From: Xiphophorus maculatus
Lineage: Eukaryota > Chordata > Actinopteri > Cyprinodontiformes > Poeciliidae
Assembly (NCBI RefSeq): GCF_002775205.1
Contig: NC_036461.1
Span: 8,779,015 to 8,843,014 of the forward strand
DNA length: 64,000 nt
Direction of reading: 5' to 3'
Positions 52,954-64,000 of the stretch are shown one piece after another. Each line of letters starts with the position of its first letter. Within the stretch, counting starts at the first letter, position 1. The translations under genes and the position numbers were made by a program. Under the pieces are notes generated by a model, which was given only the letters and a program-made list of their open reading frames with translations, was not told the DNA's origin and did no database searches.

Positions 52954-54821
52954 ATGTCCGGTGAAGGCTTAATTTCGGTGGATTATGAAATTTTTGGCAA
53001 GGTGCAAGGAGTATGGTTTCGAAAATACACACAAGTGAGTTTAATATTGATGGGGGCTCGTTTGATTTGGTTTTGACAAAGACCAAAACCTTAAACCACG
53101 ATGACAGTTAGCTTGTTTAGTCTTCTGCTTGTATTCCTTAAATGGGTTTTGATTAATGCCACAGTTTTTGACTTCCGATTAGTTAGATATAAAACACACA
53201 CAGGCACACGCACGCACGCACGCACACACAAATCTTTGTTGCAGCACCTCTGCAGAAACCTTTGAAAAATATGGTGCGTTCACACCAAACGCTTTTTGAG
53301 CGTTAGGAGCTTCTGGTGTAAGGCGCGTGGAGGGCCGTTATGTAGCGTCTAACGCGGCGTGATTTGAACCGTTTTTAGTGTTTTGAGCGTCTAACGCGTC
53401 CTCGACGCGCCTCCACATAGGCTTTGAATGTAAACCAAAGGTGCGAACTCTAGGTGTAGAGTAAAATGTCAAGCGTCTGCATTCAAAGTGCACACCGTCG
53501 AACTTGAATAGTGGGATGCGTTTTTGACGGGCTTGACACGTCTGGTGTGAACGCACCATTAGGATAATATAGAAACCAATCAAATATTTTGCCAGTAAAG
53601 GGGGATTAGTCTAACTAATGAAAATAAAAAATCCCAAAGACCACTCTAAATTAATCTGACTTACCCAAACCAAAAATACACACCAAATTTGTACTCATTA
53701 CAGGATTCAAATGGCACAAAAATACCTCCTTTGCTATTCAGGCTTTAGTGCAAAGTTTTGACAGATCAGAAAGTCTCAACAAGCCTGAATAATGGGGGAA
53801 CATCAAGGGCCAAGATACCCTGTCATTGGGCAGGCCAAATCTGCCCAATGGACGAGTCTTCCTCAAAGCGTTTTGAAGGTTGACTGGTTTGGTCCCATAC
53901 CTGGTCTGATAAGCTGACATAGCCTGAATAGACTTGGAACTGTAGTTTCAGACTAAGGGCAAAATACAAATGCACAGTTTTCAGATTAGCAAACACTTAC
54001 AACAGTGATCAAGTCTTATCACATAATTGCTAAACTGATGGTGTTAGTGACAGTTATATGACACTATCAAGAATAAAGTTGCTCACTCCATCCTTCCTTG
54101 CAGCCTATTATACCTTTTTAAACCAGGTCTTAAAAGTAGAACGCATCTAGTTATTGTTGAATACTGGGATCTGCCTCCTCAAGTCAGAACATGCCTCACA
54201 TTCTATTTTTCGATACTCAAGGACCAACAAGTAAATCTGCAATCTGGGAGCTAAGCATTTTTTTCTGAAAATATGGAACTCTGAGTTCTTCAAAATAGGT
54301 TAGCGTTTCGTCATCCAGAGTCTCATACATGATCAGATCAAAATAGTTTTTACATTTGGCCTTAAGGGAAAAACAACAGCAATTCAAACTGGATAATTAA
54401 CATGAACTCAACATGTTTGGACAGCTTGGATGACCCATTTAATTTGATATCATTGAGGAAAAAATATCTGGTTGCAGTGTAAAGTCCCCTTAATGTGGTA
54501 CAACACCGTACTTTCTGTAATATTCCAACTCCTTGACAGCTGTTGCATTGCTTTGCTCATCTATTTCTTTCATCTTATACCATATTCTCTTTAATTACTG
54601 TCCAGGCTGAAGGGACAAAGCTTGGCATAGTTGGATGGGTCCAAAACACAGAAGCAGGAACCGTGAAGGGGCAGCTACAAGGTCCACGCAGCAAGGTGGA
54701 AAAAATGCAAGAGTGGTTGAAATGTACAGGGAGCCCCAAGTCCCGCATCGACGAGGCAGTGTTCAAGAACAAGAAAACTACTGAGAGTCTAGAGTACTCC
54801 TCTTTCAGTATAATCAAATGA
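52954..54821 (+). CDS. acyp1: ACYP1, acylphosphatase 1
   Basis: Two coding exons, 52954-53034 and 54606-54821, join in phase to 98 aa (family about 99). Acylphosphatase hydrolyses carboxyl-phosphate bonds such as those of acetyl or 1,3-bisphosphoglycerate in the cytosol. The catalytic pair is present: R23 in the phosphate loop (FGKVQGVWFRKYTQ) and N41 (VGWVQNTEAGTVKGQLQGP). The C-terminus (SSFSIIK) matches the family. The coding exon opens after an acceptor (TTCATAG at about 52,946), so an upstream noncoding exon ending at 52854 is likely. The intron carries a MITE at 53271-53559. It lies divergent from zc2hc1c, 1 kb upstream of mlh3 and in the same direction. Confidence 0.95.
53193..53230. 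repeat. (CA)n/(CGCA)n microsatellite
   Basis: A short CA tract runs into several CGCA units and back to CA, inside the acyp1 intron. Confidence 0.85.
53271..53559. mobile_element. 289-bp MITE with 17-bp perfect terminal inverted repeats
   Basis: The ends ATGGTGCGTTCACACCA (53271-53287) and TGGTGTGAACGCACCAT (53543-53559) are exact reverse complements. The body is unusually rich in CpG (GCGTCTAACGCG repeated, CGACGCGCC). It has no transposase frame. This layout is typical of fish non-autonomous DNA transposons; the superfamily is not determined because no clear target-site duplication is visible. Confidence 0.75.
53560..54605. other. Remainder of the acyp1 intron
   Basis: AT-rich, with no exon or clearly bounded repeat seen. 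A minus-strand 60-codon frame at 53,738-53,920 shows no family features. Confidence 0.5.
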
Positions 54822-55872
54822 AATCAGCTATTCAATGTAATATTAATATTTATTCTATTAGCTATTTTTAACTGGTTGTATTTAAAGCACTAAAGTAAAA
54901 ATGTATTGCATGAAATCCTAAACTTGATCAGGGCATATAATTATTTCAAAATGCCTTGAACACTTTTCTCATAGTTTAGAACTGCATTGTTCAAAGAAGA
55001 CGCCTTGTTAGAGGGGATTTTTAACAGAACTGGTTGGTGATAGAAATATGTTTGAGGTAGAGAGAAACTCTGATTTATATTACCCTGTTGTTTTTGCCTT
55101 CTAAATTAAAATTTGTGGTTATTTGCTGCAAGTGTCACAGTGGAAGAAAACATTGTAGTTGGAATGGCATTGCCTTTTTTTTGCATCAAAAAAAAGTGTG
55201 TACAAGCTAGGGAAGTGCACAAAAGTACACATTATTGTGATTAGTATTAAAAAATAAACTGAACTATAATTAGAGCTAATTGAGAAGCATCCTCAACAAT
55301 TGGTAATTAAACAAATATTTTGCATGTTTATTTTTGATTGATTTTAATTCATTAGTTTATTGTCAAATGTTCAAAAGAATAACCTTTGGCTGCTATATTC
55401 TCGCTGTATTAAAACAGTGCACTCACACAACTCAACCGAACCTAACACGCTTGGAGTTCCACAAATTACAGTTTTTGCTGAACAAAATGCCACACACAAC
55501 ATGGCGGCGAGGCAAAACCTTTGTGATTGGTTGACGCATGGACGCTAAACTGAAGCCATTTTACAACGACCCAAAAGGTGGCGGTATTTGTTTCAGCTGT
55601 TAGCTGAAAACTGTTACAAGTAACGTCTTTTTTGTTCTACGTTGACTGTATTCGACAGACAAGGTATTTTCAGTGTTGTTTAAATTTTATTTCAGTGTGT
55701 TTCCTTTATTATGTCGCTCAAACTTTGATTTTTTTAAATGTGTTTTATTGAAATATTTAGAACGAGTTTGCTTGGTTGCAACGGTTAACTTTGAAAACCC
55801 TGACTGCTTCTCGTTTCGTATTTATGAAGTAAAGAGCCAGAAATATAAAGAAAAGTAAAACGAAGGAGCATA
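54822..55872. promoter_or_regulatory. acyp1 3' end and mlh3 promoter region
   Basis: An AATAAA at about 55,253 may end acyp1. The mlh3 side has a YY1-type motif AACATGGCGGC at 55498-55508 and an inverted CCAAT box (ATTGG) at 55526-55530. A 5' UTR leads to the ATG at 55873; a splice within it cannot be excluded. Confidence 0.5.
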
Positions 55873-58800
55873 ATGATAAGGTGTTTGCCAGAGGAGATTC
55901 AGGGGAAGATTCGCTCCGGTGTGGCCATCCCGTCCCTCCAGCAGTGCGTGGAGGAGCTCATTTTAAATAGCATCGATGCTGGAGCCACCTGTGTGGGGGT
56001 CAGGATAGACATGGAGGCGTTTAAAGTCCAGGTGATCGACAATGGATCTGGGATGACTGTTGAGGACATGGAGCGAGTGGGAACCAGATACCACACAAGT
56101 AAATGCAGCTGTATTGAAGACCTAGAGAACCTGAAATGTTATGGCTTCAGAGGAGAAGCGCTGGCGAGCATTGTTTCTTTAGCTACGCTTGTGGAAATCT
56201 CCTCCCGGACCAGACTGTCAGTGAAAACACATGTTAAACTGTTCAAGGATGGACAAGGCATGGACGTCTTCGAAGCAGAGGAGGTTCGTCCTTCCGCAGG
56301 GACGACTGTTATCATCTGTAATTTCTTCCACAACATGCCAGTCCGGAGGAAGAGAGTGGATGCAGTCCTGGAGGTTGAGAGGATCAGACAAAGAGTGGAG
56401 GCTGTGTCCCTGATGCATCCTTCTGTCTCCTTCACCCTGAAGAATGACTACACAGGGGCCATGATGGTGCAGCTTCCCAAAGCCAGAGACACCTACCACC
56501 GCTTTGTTCAGATACACAACCTGACTCGGGCAGAGAAACTGGGAGAGATCAGCCACACACACAAGAAGTTTGAGGTGACTGGTTACCTAGGCAAAGAGGG
56601 ACACTACAACAACAGCCTGCAGTATCTGTACGTGAACGACAGGCTTCTGCTGAAAACACGGATCCACAAGCTGCTAAACTGTCTCCTCCGCAGGCTGAGC
56701 AGCTCAAACCAGAAGCATGACAGCCCAGACGGGATATCTGTGACCCGGAGTCCAAAGCTTAAGCGAAACCAGGATCAATGTGGAGTCTACATCATCAATA
56801 TAAAATGTTCTTATTCTGAGTATGATATTTGTCTTGAGCCAGCAAAAACTCTGGTGGAGTTCAAAGACTGGGATGGGGTTTTGCTTTGCGTAGAAGAAGC
56901 AGTGAAAGCTTTTCTGAGGAGGGAGAACTTGGTCTCTTTGTTTTCTCAAGAGGACTTGGAATGTGTGTCCCCTATGGGTTTTAGTATTGAAAGAACAGAT
57001 CAAAAAGTGGAAACTGAGACAGCTGGCCAAGGAGATGTTGGCACTTCCACACTGGACTGCGGCGTTGGAACGAAACTGGCATCTAATTTTGTTCATCGTA
57101 GGAGAGCAGATGACAGTGTTTGCCTAGAGTCAGACCTGATTGAGAGCAGAGCTGATGAAGCTCAACGATATGAACAGATGGAGATAGCTTTCAGTGAATG
57201 TAAAGAGACACCACAACGGGATCTGGAGCTTGCATCAACTGATATAAACAAAGGCGAGCAAGCATTCACTGAAGCCCGGGACAATTTAGACAACCAAAAG
57301 AGACAAGACTGTGCAGAAGAAGAAACCCAGCAGATTACTAGTGATTCACATTTACCCATCAGCCAAATTCCAATGTCTCAGCTTGATTTGAACTTTAATA
57401 AACAAATATTGCAGCATCCTGGCAGAAAGATTAGATTGTCTGACCCATATGTTCACCAAAGTCTCTCGATTAAAGATGTCTCTCACAGAGACAGGCCTTT
57501 GTTTCAAGTTCAAGATTTGGGGCTGAATTGTAAGGAGAAATTTACTGCATCAAAACGCAAAATGACACTTGAATCAAACGGAGACCATGCTCCTTTCATC
57601 CCCTCAAAGATTTCCAGAGTTATTCCTGTTGAGAAGTTGGCAACATTCAAGCAACCTGGATCGCTTGATAAGTTTAGACAAACATACAGCAAGTCTATTG
57701 ATATGAAATTTCAGCATCATCAGCCACAGAATGACACTCATTTATTCCAGACATCAAGCTTTGCTAAAAATCCTCATAGTTTGTCTGCTTTTGAAGGCAA
57801 TAATCGAGATCAAGTTTCAGACTCTGGAGAAGAAGGGATAGAACAGACCATCTCCCTAAATCCAGCAACACTCACAGCTAATCACAGAAAAAGTAAAATA
57901 TCTTTGGCAGCTAAACTTTGTCATTTAAAACAGCATATGACAGAAGATGAAGAACCCTTGCAGCACACTCATAGGAATATTTCAGAAGACAAAAACAGTC
58001 TCACTTTTCCTACAGATGGTACGCAATACAGAATCAGCAATCAGAATCCACAGAACCATAAAGTTCCCATTCACCCATTATCGGACAGCAGTTGTAAACA
58101 ACTGGCTGGTGATGAGGATGACTCGAGGTGTAATGGCTGGCTCCATCATTACGATGCATCTGTTGGAAAAACTGTTTATATCAACAAAATGACTGGGCTC
58201 AGCAGATACAAGGAACCGGATTTAGAGGAAACACAAGCACCGTGTACATCTGATGTCTCCAACATGGCTGTTAGTGTCATCTCTGAGATGGGTGAGTTAC
58301 TTCTTTATTATATTTTAGCAAATGGTGTACATGCATAAAGGAGAAAGTAAGAATTCTTCAGTAATTTATTGTAAAAAGTTATTTTGTGTTGCCTTCTGTT
58401 TCCCTGTTGCTTAAATTGTAGGTGTGGAATGCATGTGCTACCCATTTCAGCTGGATTTAGTGTTGCCTTTCCTGCCTAAATCCGGGCAAGGAAGAGTGAT
58501 TAGCTCAGGGACTGACTGTAGAGGTACATCACAGACAGATTAATCACTGTTCGAGGGGGAGGTGTCTTCACATCTGGTCACTTTTTCACATTTTGTCACA
58601 TTACAACCCTGGTGTACTTTATCTGGATTTATCTGATAGACCAACTCAAAATAGTGCAGAATTGTGAAGCAGCAGGAAAAGGTTTCAAGGTTTGCAGAGT
58701 TTTACCAATAAAAATGGAAGAGTAGTGGGTATTTGTATTTAGCCCCAGATTACTCTGATACCCCTAAGTAAAATCCAGTGCAACCCCTTAATCTTAACGC

Positions 58801-61370
58801 AGAGTTATGTTATGAAACAATATCCCAAGCTATAATCATTTTTAAAAAAGGGGGGGCGGGGGGGCATGTCTTCAGCAGTATGAAAGCTTGTCAGAATTCC
58901 CAAGAAAATTAATGGAGCTAAATATAGAAAAATCCAGAAAAAAACTGCCAGAGTTTGAGGTGGAAGTTCACCTTTCAGCAGAAAAATGTTTCAGTGGGCT
59001 GGTTAAGCTCAAGGTGTAATCATGTATTAGAATGGCCGTGTCAAAGTCCAGACTTCTCAGAATCCAGAATCAATGACAAGAGCTGAAATTAATGTTAACA
59101 GACACTCTTCATACAATCTGACTGAGCTTGAGCTATTTTTAGCTAGATGCCTCAAAAGACTTGCAGCTGTGATTTTGTTAAAAAGCACATCTACAAATTA
59201 CTGACTGAGGGATGAAAGCATTTTTTTTGCAACACTTTTCAGTTTTTTATTCAGAAATTATTTTTAAAATCATGCATTATCTGCTATGTGTTGGTCTATT
59301 AATAAAATCCTATTAGCATGTGCTCCGATTTGTGGTTGTGAGAGCAGGAATGTGGCTCATGATGTTACAGTTTGTGTTTCCTGTCCTTACAGACGATGCT
59401 GATCAGAGCGCCAACTCTCTTTCTGCATTGTACTCTAAATGGAAAAATCCAGTGTTTGTCCGCCCACCTACAGTAAGCAAAGCTTGAAGTCTAAGACTTT
59501 TGTGGTGATGTTAAAATGTTTAGCTGCTTCCTGCCACACCAAGGATGCCATAATAAAACTTTTAATAGAGTTCTATATCTGTTTTTGAACCTGTGTTTTG
59601 ACTATCAGGTTGGTGTGGATATATCCAGCGGACAAGCTGATGGACTAGCTGTGAAGATCCATAACATCCTCTTTCCATACCGCTTTTCTAAGAATATGAT
59701 TCACTCAATGAAGGTGAACTTATTCTTCTGCAACATTCATGTTTTAATTGCATTTTATGAAATTAAAATAATTCTTATTTACCCTGTAGGTTGTTAATCA
59801 AGTGGATAAAAAGTTTCTTGCCTGCCTCATTAATGCAAGAGAAGGAGGTTCAGCAGAACAGACTGAAAATGAAGGTATCGATTTTAAACTTTGTACCATC
59901 TCTTGGTTTTGTGACAGTTTCAAAATAGTGTAAATTTTTTTTCTCTTTTAAAATCACAGGAAACCTTCTGGTGTTGATGGATCAACATGCAGCACATGAG
60001 AGAGTTCGACTTGAAAATTTAGTTGCAGGTAAAAAAAAGGGAAACAAAACGTGGACAGTGTTAAATCTTGCTTGTCCACCTGATGTCAGGATCTGGAAAG
60101 TAGTGTAATAACTAAATATTTTGCTGTAGATTCATATGAAGATGACCCAGATGCCAGTGGGAAGAAACGTCTTTGTTCATCAATCATTTTACCACCTTTG
60201 GGGATCAGCGTGACGGAAGAAGAGCTCAGGCTGCTTAGGTGCTCTTTTCATTTTTGTGGCTTTCTAAACCAACCATTGAATATTTTATGATATTATAGCC
60301 ACATAATTCAACATGTTTTAAACCTGTGTACATTTCAAAACATTTTAGTAATAAAAAATGTTAAATGTGTTTCACTATGTGCTTTTGTATTCACTCCTTT
60401 GTTTATTCTAAATGGAAGAATAATATAGCAACTGGTGCTTTTACTGATGGGAGCACACTGCTAAAATATTCACCTCCTTTGTTGGTTTTCTCGAAGGTCT
60501 TCTCAGCCACAGTGGAGGAATTTGGGCCTTGAAGTTACTTTCTCAAAGACAGGAGCTCTGCAGGTGTTTGTGGGAAAGGTACCGCTGTGCTTCATGGAAA
60601 AAGAGAGTAATGAGCTCAGGCGGGGCAGACCGTCTGTCATCAAGCCAGTTGTTGAGGTAAAAGAGATTCAAGGTAGTTTATAATAAGATCAATAAATACG
60701 AGTTTTAATGTTCTGTTTGTCAACCTCTGTGTTTTTCTCAACTCAGGAGTATCTTCGAGAGCAGACTGAGGTAAAATGGCATTGTTTTTGGATACCTCTT
60801 GTACAGCATTGTTTTTTTTTTATTAATACCCTTAATGAATATACAGTTTTTTCTTCTGCTGTCCTTTTTAAGTTACTCCGTCTAACAGGCAGAGTCGGAG
60901 GAACTCTGCCCCTCACTGTTTTGAAAGTACTTGCCTCACTGGCGTGTCATGGTAATAAAAAAAAGAAGAAGAAATTATCACTATTTTTACTTTCTAATGA
61001 TGAGTCTGAAGTATTTTTATCCTAATGCCTGAATCTGCTGAAAAGGTGCCATCAAGTTTAATGACACTCTAAGCCGGGACGAGTGCCGCAGCCTGGTCGC
61101 ATCCTTGTCTTCATGCCAGCTGCCCTTCCAGTGTGCCCATGGCCGTCCCTCCATTGTTCCGCTAGTAGACATCCTTCATCTGGACAAGGACCAGAAGGTA
61201 CCAGAAAGCACCAATAAATCTTTATAAAAACAATCTGTGGCTTAATCAGTTATACAGCACTGAATTCTGATTGTGCTCATGTGTTTTTGTTCCTGTAGGA
61301 TTTTCAGAAACCCAACCTGCAGAAGCTAAGAAGAATGTATAGGGCATGGGAGCTGTATGGAAATAAATAA
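55873..61370 (+). CDS. mlh3: MLH3, MutL homologue 3 (mismatch repair / meiotic crossover endonuclease subunit)
   Basis: Twelve exons: 55873-58291, 58422-58523, 59393-59472, 59609-59713, 59790-59874, 59960-60028, 60130-60238, 60497-60656, 60747-60770, 60873-60951, 61046-61197 and 61299-61370. They join in phase to 1,151 aa (human MLH3 is longer, about 1,450, mainly in the linker). MLH3 pairs with MLH1; the complex nicks DNA in mismatch repair and resolves meiotic crossovers. The N-terminal GHKL ATPase motifs are intact: E28 and N32 ([12 protein letters not shown]), DNGSG (56-60) and GFRGEAL (91-97). The first exon carries the whole ATPase and most of the linker. A WW-like stretch ([20 protein letters not shown]) lies before the C-terminal domain. 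The endonuclease motif [12 protein letters not shown] is at 938-949, with ACHG and CAHGRPS as further metal-site motifs. Exon 9 is a 24-nt microexon. The stop overlaps an AATAAATAAA signal. Confidence 0.96.
58560..59340. mobile_element. Decayed Tc1/mariner-like element in mlh3 intron 2
   Basis: The sequence starts TTTTTCACATTTTGTCACAT at about 58,582 and continues through GATAGACCAACTCAAAATAG and, near 59,040-59,140, transposase-derived text (GTCAAAGTCCAGACTTCTCA, AATCTGACTGAGCTTGAGCT). It contains indels and a (G)n run, and no usable frame. Confidence 0.55.
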
Positions 61371-61689
61371 AAAAAGGTGTGCTTTAAACATGTAGCTTAC
61401 TGCAAATATAAAGGCTTTAATAGAGTTCAAACATGGTATATGATAAAGTAATAAGTTCTATATCTAAGTCTGTTTGATAACTATATGGCAAAAAGTAGAT
61501 ATGACAGTAAATTTAAATGTAATGCATCATAAACAAACACTACTGTTGCACTGTAGTGACTCATCTCTCCATGTTGGAAAAAATTTAGTAATAGCAAAGA
61601 ACATTTTGTCCAATATGTTTTTCATATGGATGAGCAAACAAAAAAAACAAAACAATTATAATGAACAGCAAAAACATTCTAATCCTTGC

Positions 61690-62240
61690 AGTTTTTAAAA
61701 ATGTATGTGATAGACCAATGCAAAGTGGGGACCAATTGTCAAGTGGAAGGAAAGTGATGCATGGTTTTGATTTTTTTTTCTTTTTTTCCAAATAAAAATC
61801 TGAACTGTGTGGCATGCATATGTATTCAGCCACTAATGCATTATTTCCAGAAGTCAAAAAAAGGAGGAAGACGAAGATTTAAAGGTTTGTCTCCACCAGC
61901 TTTGCACATCTAGAGATAGAAATGTTGCCTGTGCTTTGCTAACCGATTTAAGCAAGTCTTTCACCTTGGATTGTATAGTGTTCAAAACTTTGGATATTTT
62001 TCTTTAACTTGAACTTCCCTTGTGGTGGGGAAGTTCAAGTTAATGAAAAACAAGCTGAGGAGATCTTTACTGAACAGCTGCTGTTATACTGAGGTTCAAC
62101 TACACACAGATGGCGTTTGTTTACTAATTAACTGACTGATTTTAGGGAGGGGTATCAGAGGAAAGGGGGTGAACACAAATGCATGCCACACTTTTAAGAT
62201 ATACTTTGTGTTGGCTTATCACTCAACTTCCCAAGACCTA
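61690..62240. mobile_element. Tc1-like non-autonomous element downstream of mlh3
   Basis: Text typical of both ends of fish Tc1-like elements is close together: GATAGACCAATGCAAAGTGG near 61,710, CACCAGCTTTGCACATCTAG at about 61,895, and GGGGTATCAGAGGAAAGGGG near 62,150 with CACAAATGCATGCCACACTT. The transposase middle is missing, so this is an internally deleted copy. A 16-bp hairpin sits inside it. Confidence 0.55.
62004..62043. repeat. Perfect 16-bp inverted repeat (hairpin)
   Basis: TTAACTTGAACTTCCC (62004-62019) and GGGAAGTTCAAGTTAA (62028-62043) flank an 8-nt loop. Confidence 0.85.
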
Positions 62241-62384
62241 CGGTGAAGTTAGTAGTTGTACTGTGACAAACTGTGTTCTCAGTAGTTGTGCAAATCACTA
62301 CCATGGTGCAACACTTGTGATGGGGAGAAAAATATATAAAAAAAGCTCCAATCGTTTTCAATGTCCTAGTAGAAAATGTCCTTG

Positions 62385-62421
62385 AGATTTTCGTGGCTGA
62401 GGCATCCGGCCACGAAAATCT
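62385..62421. repeat. Perfect 13-bp inverted repeat (hairpin)
   Basis: AGATTTTCGTGGC (62385-62397) and GCCACGAAAATCT (62409-62421) flank an 11-nt loop. Confidence 0.85.
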
Positions 62422-63230
62422 TAGAGATGCAGATGTTCCGATGGGAGGAAAGGATGTTGCTGCTCCAAAAGATCCTCCACTTCTAAATCATCCTCCTCAG
62501 TTCCGGGTCATGTCACATGACTTCACAGCATCCACACAAAAAGTACCAGGTCCCTGCTAGACTGTATCAGTAATTTGGACAAAGTGGGCACGACGCTTTG
62601 CTGTGATTTGCGGTCGGGTAAAACGATGTCTGGGATTGGTAGAGTCGGTCTGTCCTTATCACCGATCTCATCTATTGTTTTCTTTTTATCTGCGATGTAA
62701 ACAGTTGGAAGACATTGCATTTAAAAAAAAACAAAACATTTCTTAAAAATATGTACTATTTTGTTAAGACGAAAGAGGCGACACAGAACCGTGTAATATA
62801 GCGATGACGTGCATGATTTCTGCCGCTAAGAAGTAAATATATTTTTGGAAAATCGTGCAAAAATACATCATCTGGCTGCATCTGATCCACTCGGTCACTG
62901 CAAAACATATAATTAGATGAATGCACGCACCCTTCATTGCGTGGGAATTATTGGTGGAATTACGTCTCTAACTGCATATGGCCGATATTATCATTATTTT
63001 CGCGATGAATTCGCATTTTGCCTTTGCCGTCTGCTAAATGTCACAGTGATGCTCCTTTTTTCTGAGTATGTAGGCCGGTGTGTTTGAGTCCGCCACCCCC
63101 TCCCCTCGATGGTACAGTCCTGGTTCATTCATAAAATTCTAGCAGGGCTTAATAGGAGGGGCTTGCATTCAAGTCATCCAGTTACCAGGTATATACCTGG
63201 AGAAAAGACACGCTCTCTGCCCAGCGGAAG

Positions 63231-63233
<3 letters not shown>

Positions 63234-63277
<44 letters not shown>
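63234..63277. repeat. (AT)n microsatellite
   Basis: About 22 uninterrupted TA/AT units, 60 bp before the tentative first exon. A 16-bp palindrome CCAGGTATATACCTGG lies just upstream at 63185-63200. Confidence 0.95.
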
Positions 63278-63280
<3 letters not shown>

Positions 63281-63330
63281 CATTGAGCAGGGCTCGTGTT
63301 GTGTTTTATTTTTTGTTTATTCACTCTGAT

Positions 63331-63468
63331 GTATAAAAACAACCAGACGCCTGATATGGATGCAGTCTCTCCAACCTTGCGGACAGAGTCTCCTGTCGGG
63401 ACGCTCTGCCAGAAGACGCCAGAAGAGGCGATCTCTCCAGCGTCTTCCTCGGAGAGCGGAGCCAAGGT
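63331..63468 (+). CDS. Tentative first coding exon of an unidentified gene (partial)
   Basis: An open frame from an ATG at 63331 (MYKNNQTPDMDAVSPTLRTE), with a further in-frame ATG at 63355 (MDAVSP), runs in phase 0 to a good donor (GCCAAG|GTATGA, last exon base 63468). The stretch has far more CpG than its surroundings and the peptide is Ser/Pro/Glu-rich, as N-termini of regulatory proteins often are. I do not recognise the family. The rest of the gene would lie beyond the right edge. It could be a chance frame in a CpG-rich promoter region. Confidence 0.35.
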
Positions 63469-64000
63469 ATGAATGGCTTTGTTGATCATGTATATCACTG
63501 TTTTATAGCGGCAGGGGGAGGAGGAGGCGCTTTTACAAGCATATAAAACCGATTTTAATGAGATTCACATAATAAAAAAAACAAACCCGCGGCGCCCTGA
63601 TGCTTACATTTTTTTTAATCTTCGAGATGGTGGTTGGGGAGGGGAGGTGATTGATGGGATTTTTAATTAATTTGGATGCGCTAAAAATTTCAGCATTATA
63701 TTTTGACGCATTGATTGAAACAGATCCATGTGCCGAAGATGATTCGGCTGTATATGGCGCGTTGTTGTTGTGGTTCCGACGTCCAAGGACCAATTGTGAG
63801 CGTGTCGATGCAGCGGTTCATTGAGAAAAAATAAATAAATCCATTCAGGAGACTCCTCAGCAGCTCTGCGTCAGTGTTGACGTCAGGAACAATGATAAAG
63901 TCAAATATTGATCCGGAGAAGGCTATTTCTGGTGAGGGATATGTCAAAACAATACAACATCCAGGGCACCCTGTGTCTTCTGATCATATTGTAGGTTTTA
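63469..64000. other. Right-edge sequence, possible intron
   Basis: AT-rich with scattered CpG; no exon with both splice sites is visible. The minus frames here have no family features. Confidence 0.4.

Noticed and set aside
60708-61025. 105-codon plus frame in mlh3
   Set aside because: It reads through mlh3 exons 9 and 10 and their introns; the mlh3 splice sites explain it.

Overview
This window is vertebrate nuclear DNA, almost certainly from a teleost fish. All protein genes are split by introns with GT-AG junctions. The introns carry (TTTA)n, (ATT)n and (AT)n microsatellites and decayed Tc1/mariner-like, hAT-like and other fish-type interspersed repeats. Spliced products match vertebrate orthologues along their length. 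I built each exon set by hand from splice signals and reading phase. Family assignments rest on remembered protein families, not on a database search.

Layout: (1) 217-16,730, minus strand: the first five coding exons of eml5 (WD40/EMAP protein); the rest of the gene lies beyond the left edge. (2) 18,691-22,800, plus strand: complete 14-exon ttc8/BBS8 (505 aa), head to head with eml5, with a close match to an RFX X-box 77 bp before its start. (3) 23,387-36,925, minus strand: four complete six-exon genes for type II membrane C-type lectins (A, B, C, D). A and C share one neck and membrane architecture, B and D another, which suggests that a two-gene unit was duplicated. (4) 38,302-47,683, plus strand: complete 23-exon nek9 (953 aa), a kinase with RCC1 repeats. 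(5) 50,228-51,391, minus strand: zc2hc1c, with one visible C2HC finger and possible noncoding exons on both sides. (6) 52,954-54,821, plus strand: acyp1, probably sharing a bidirectional promoter with zc2hc1c. (7) 55,873-61,370, plus strand: complete 12-exon mlh3 (1,151 aa). (8) about 63,338-63,468, plus strand: a tentative first exon of an unidentified gene running off the right edge.

The order nek9-zc2hc1c-acyp1-mlh3 and the pair eml5-ttc8 both have counterparts on human chromosome 14, but far apart there. Here they are joined, with the lectin cluster at the junction. Functionally the housekeeping genes cover microtubule organisation (eml5, nek9), cilium trafficking (ttc8, perhaps zc2hc1c) and meiotic/mismatch DNA repair (mlh3). 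The lectin cluster looks like a lineage-specific, probably immune, insertion. No bacterial operon, CRISPR array, rRNA or tRNA gene was seen.
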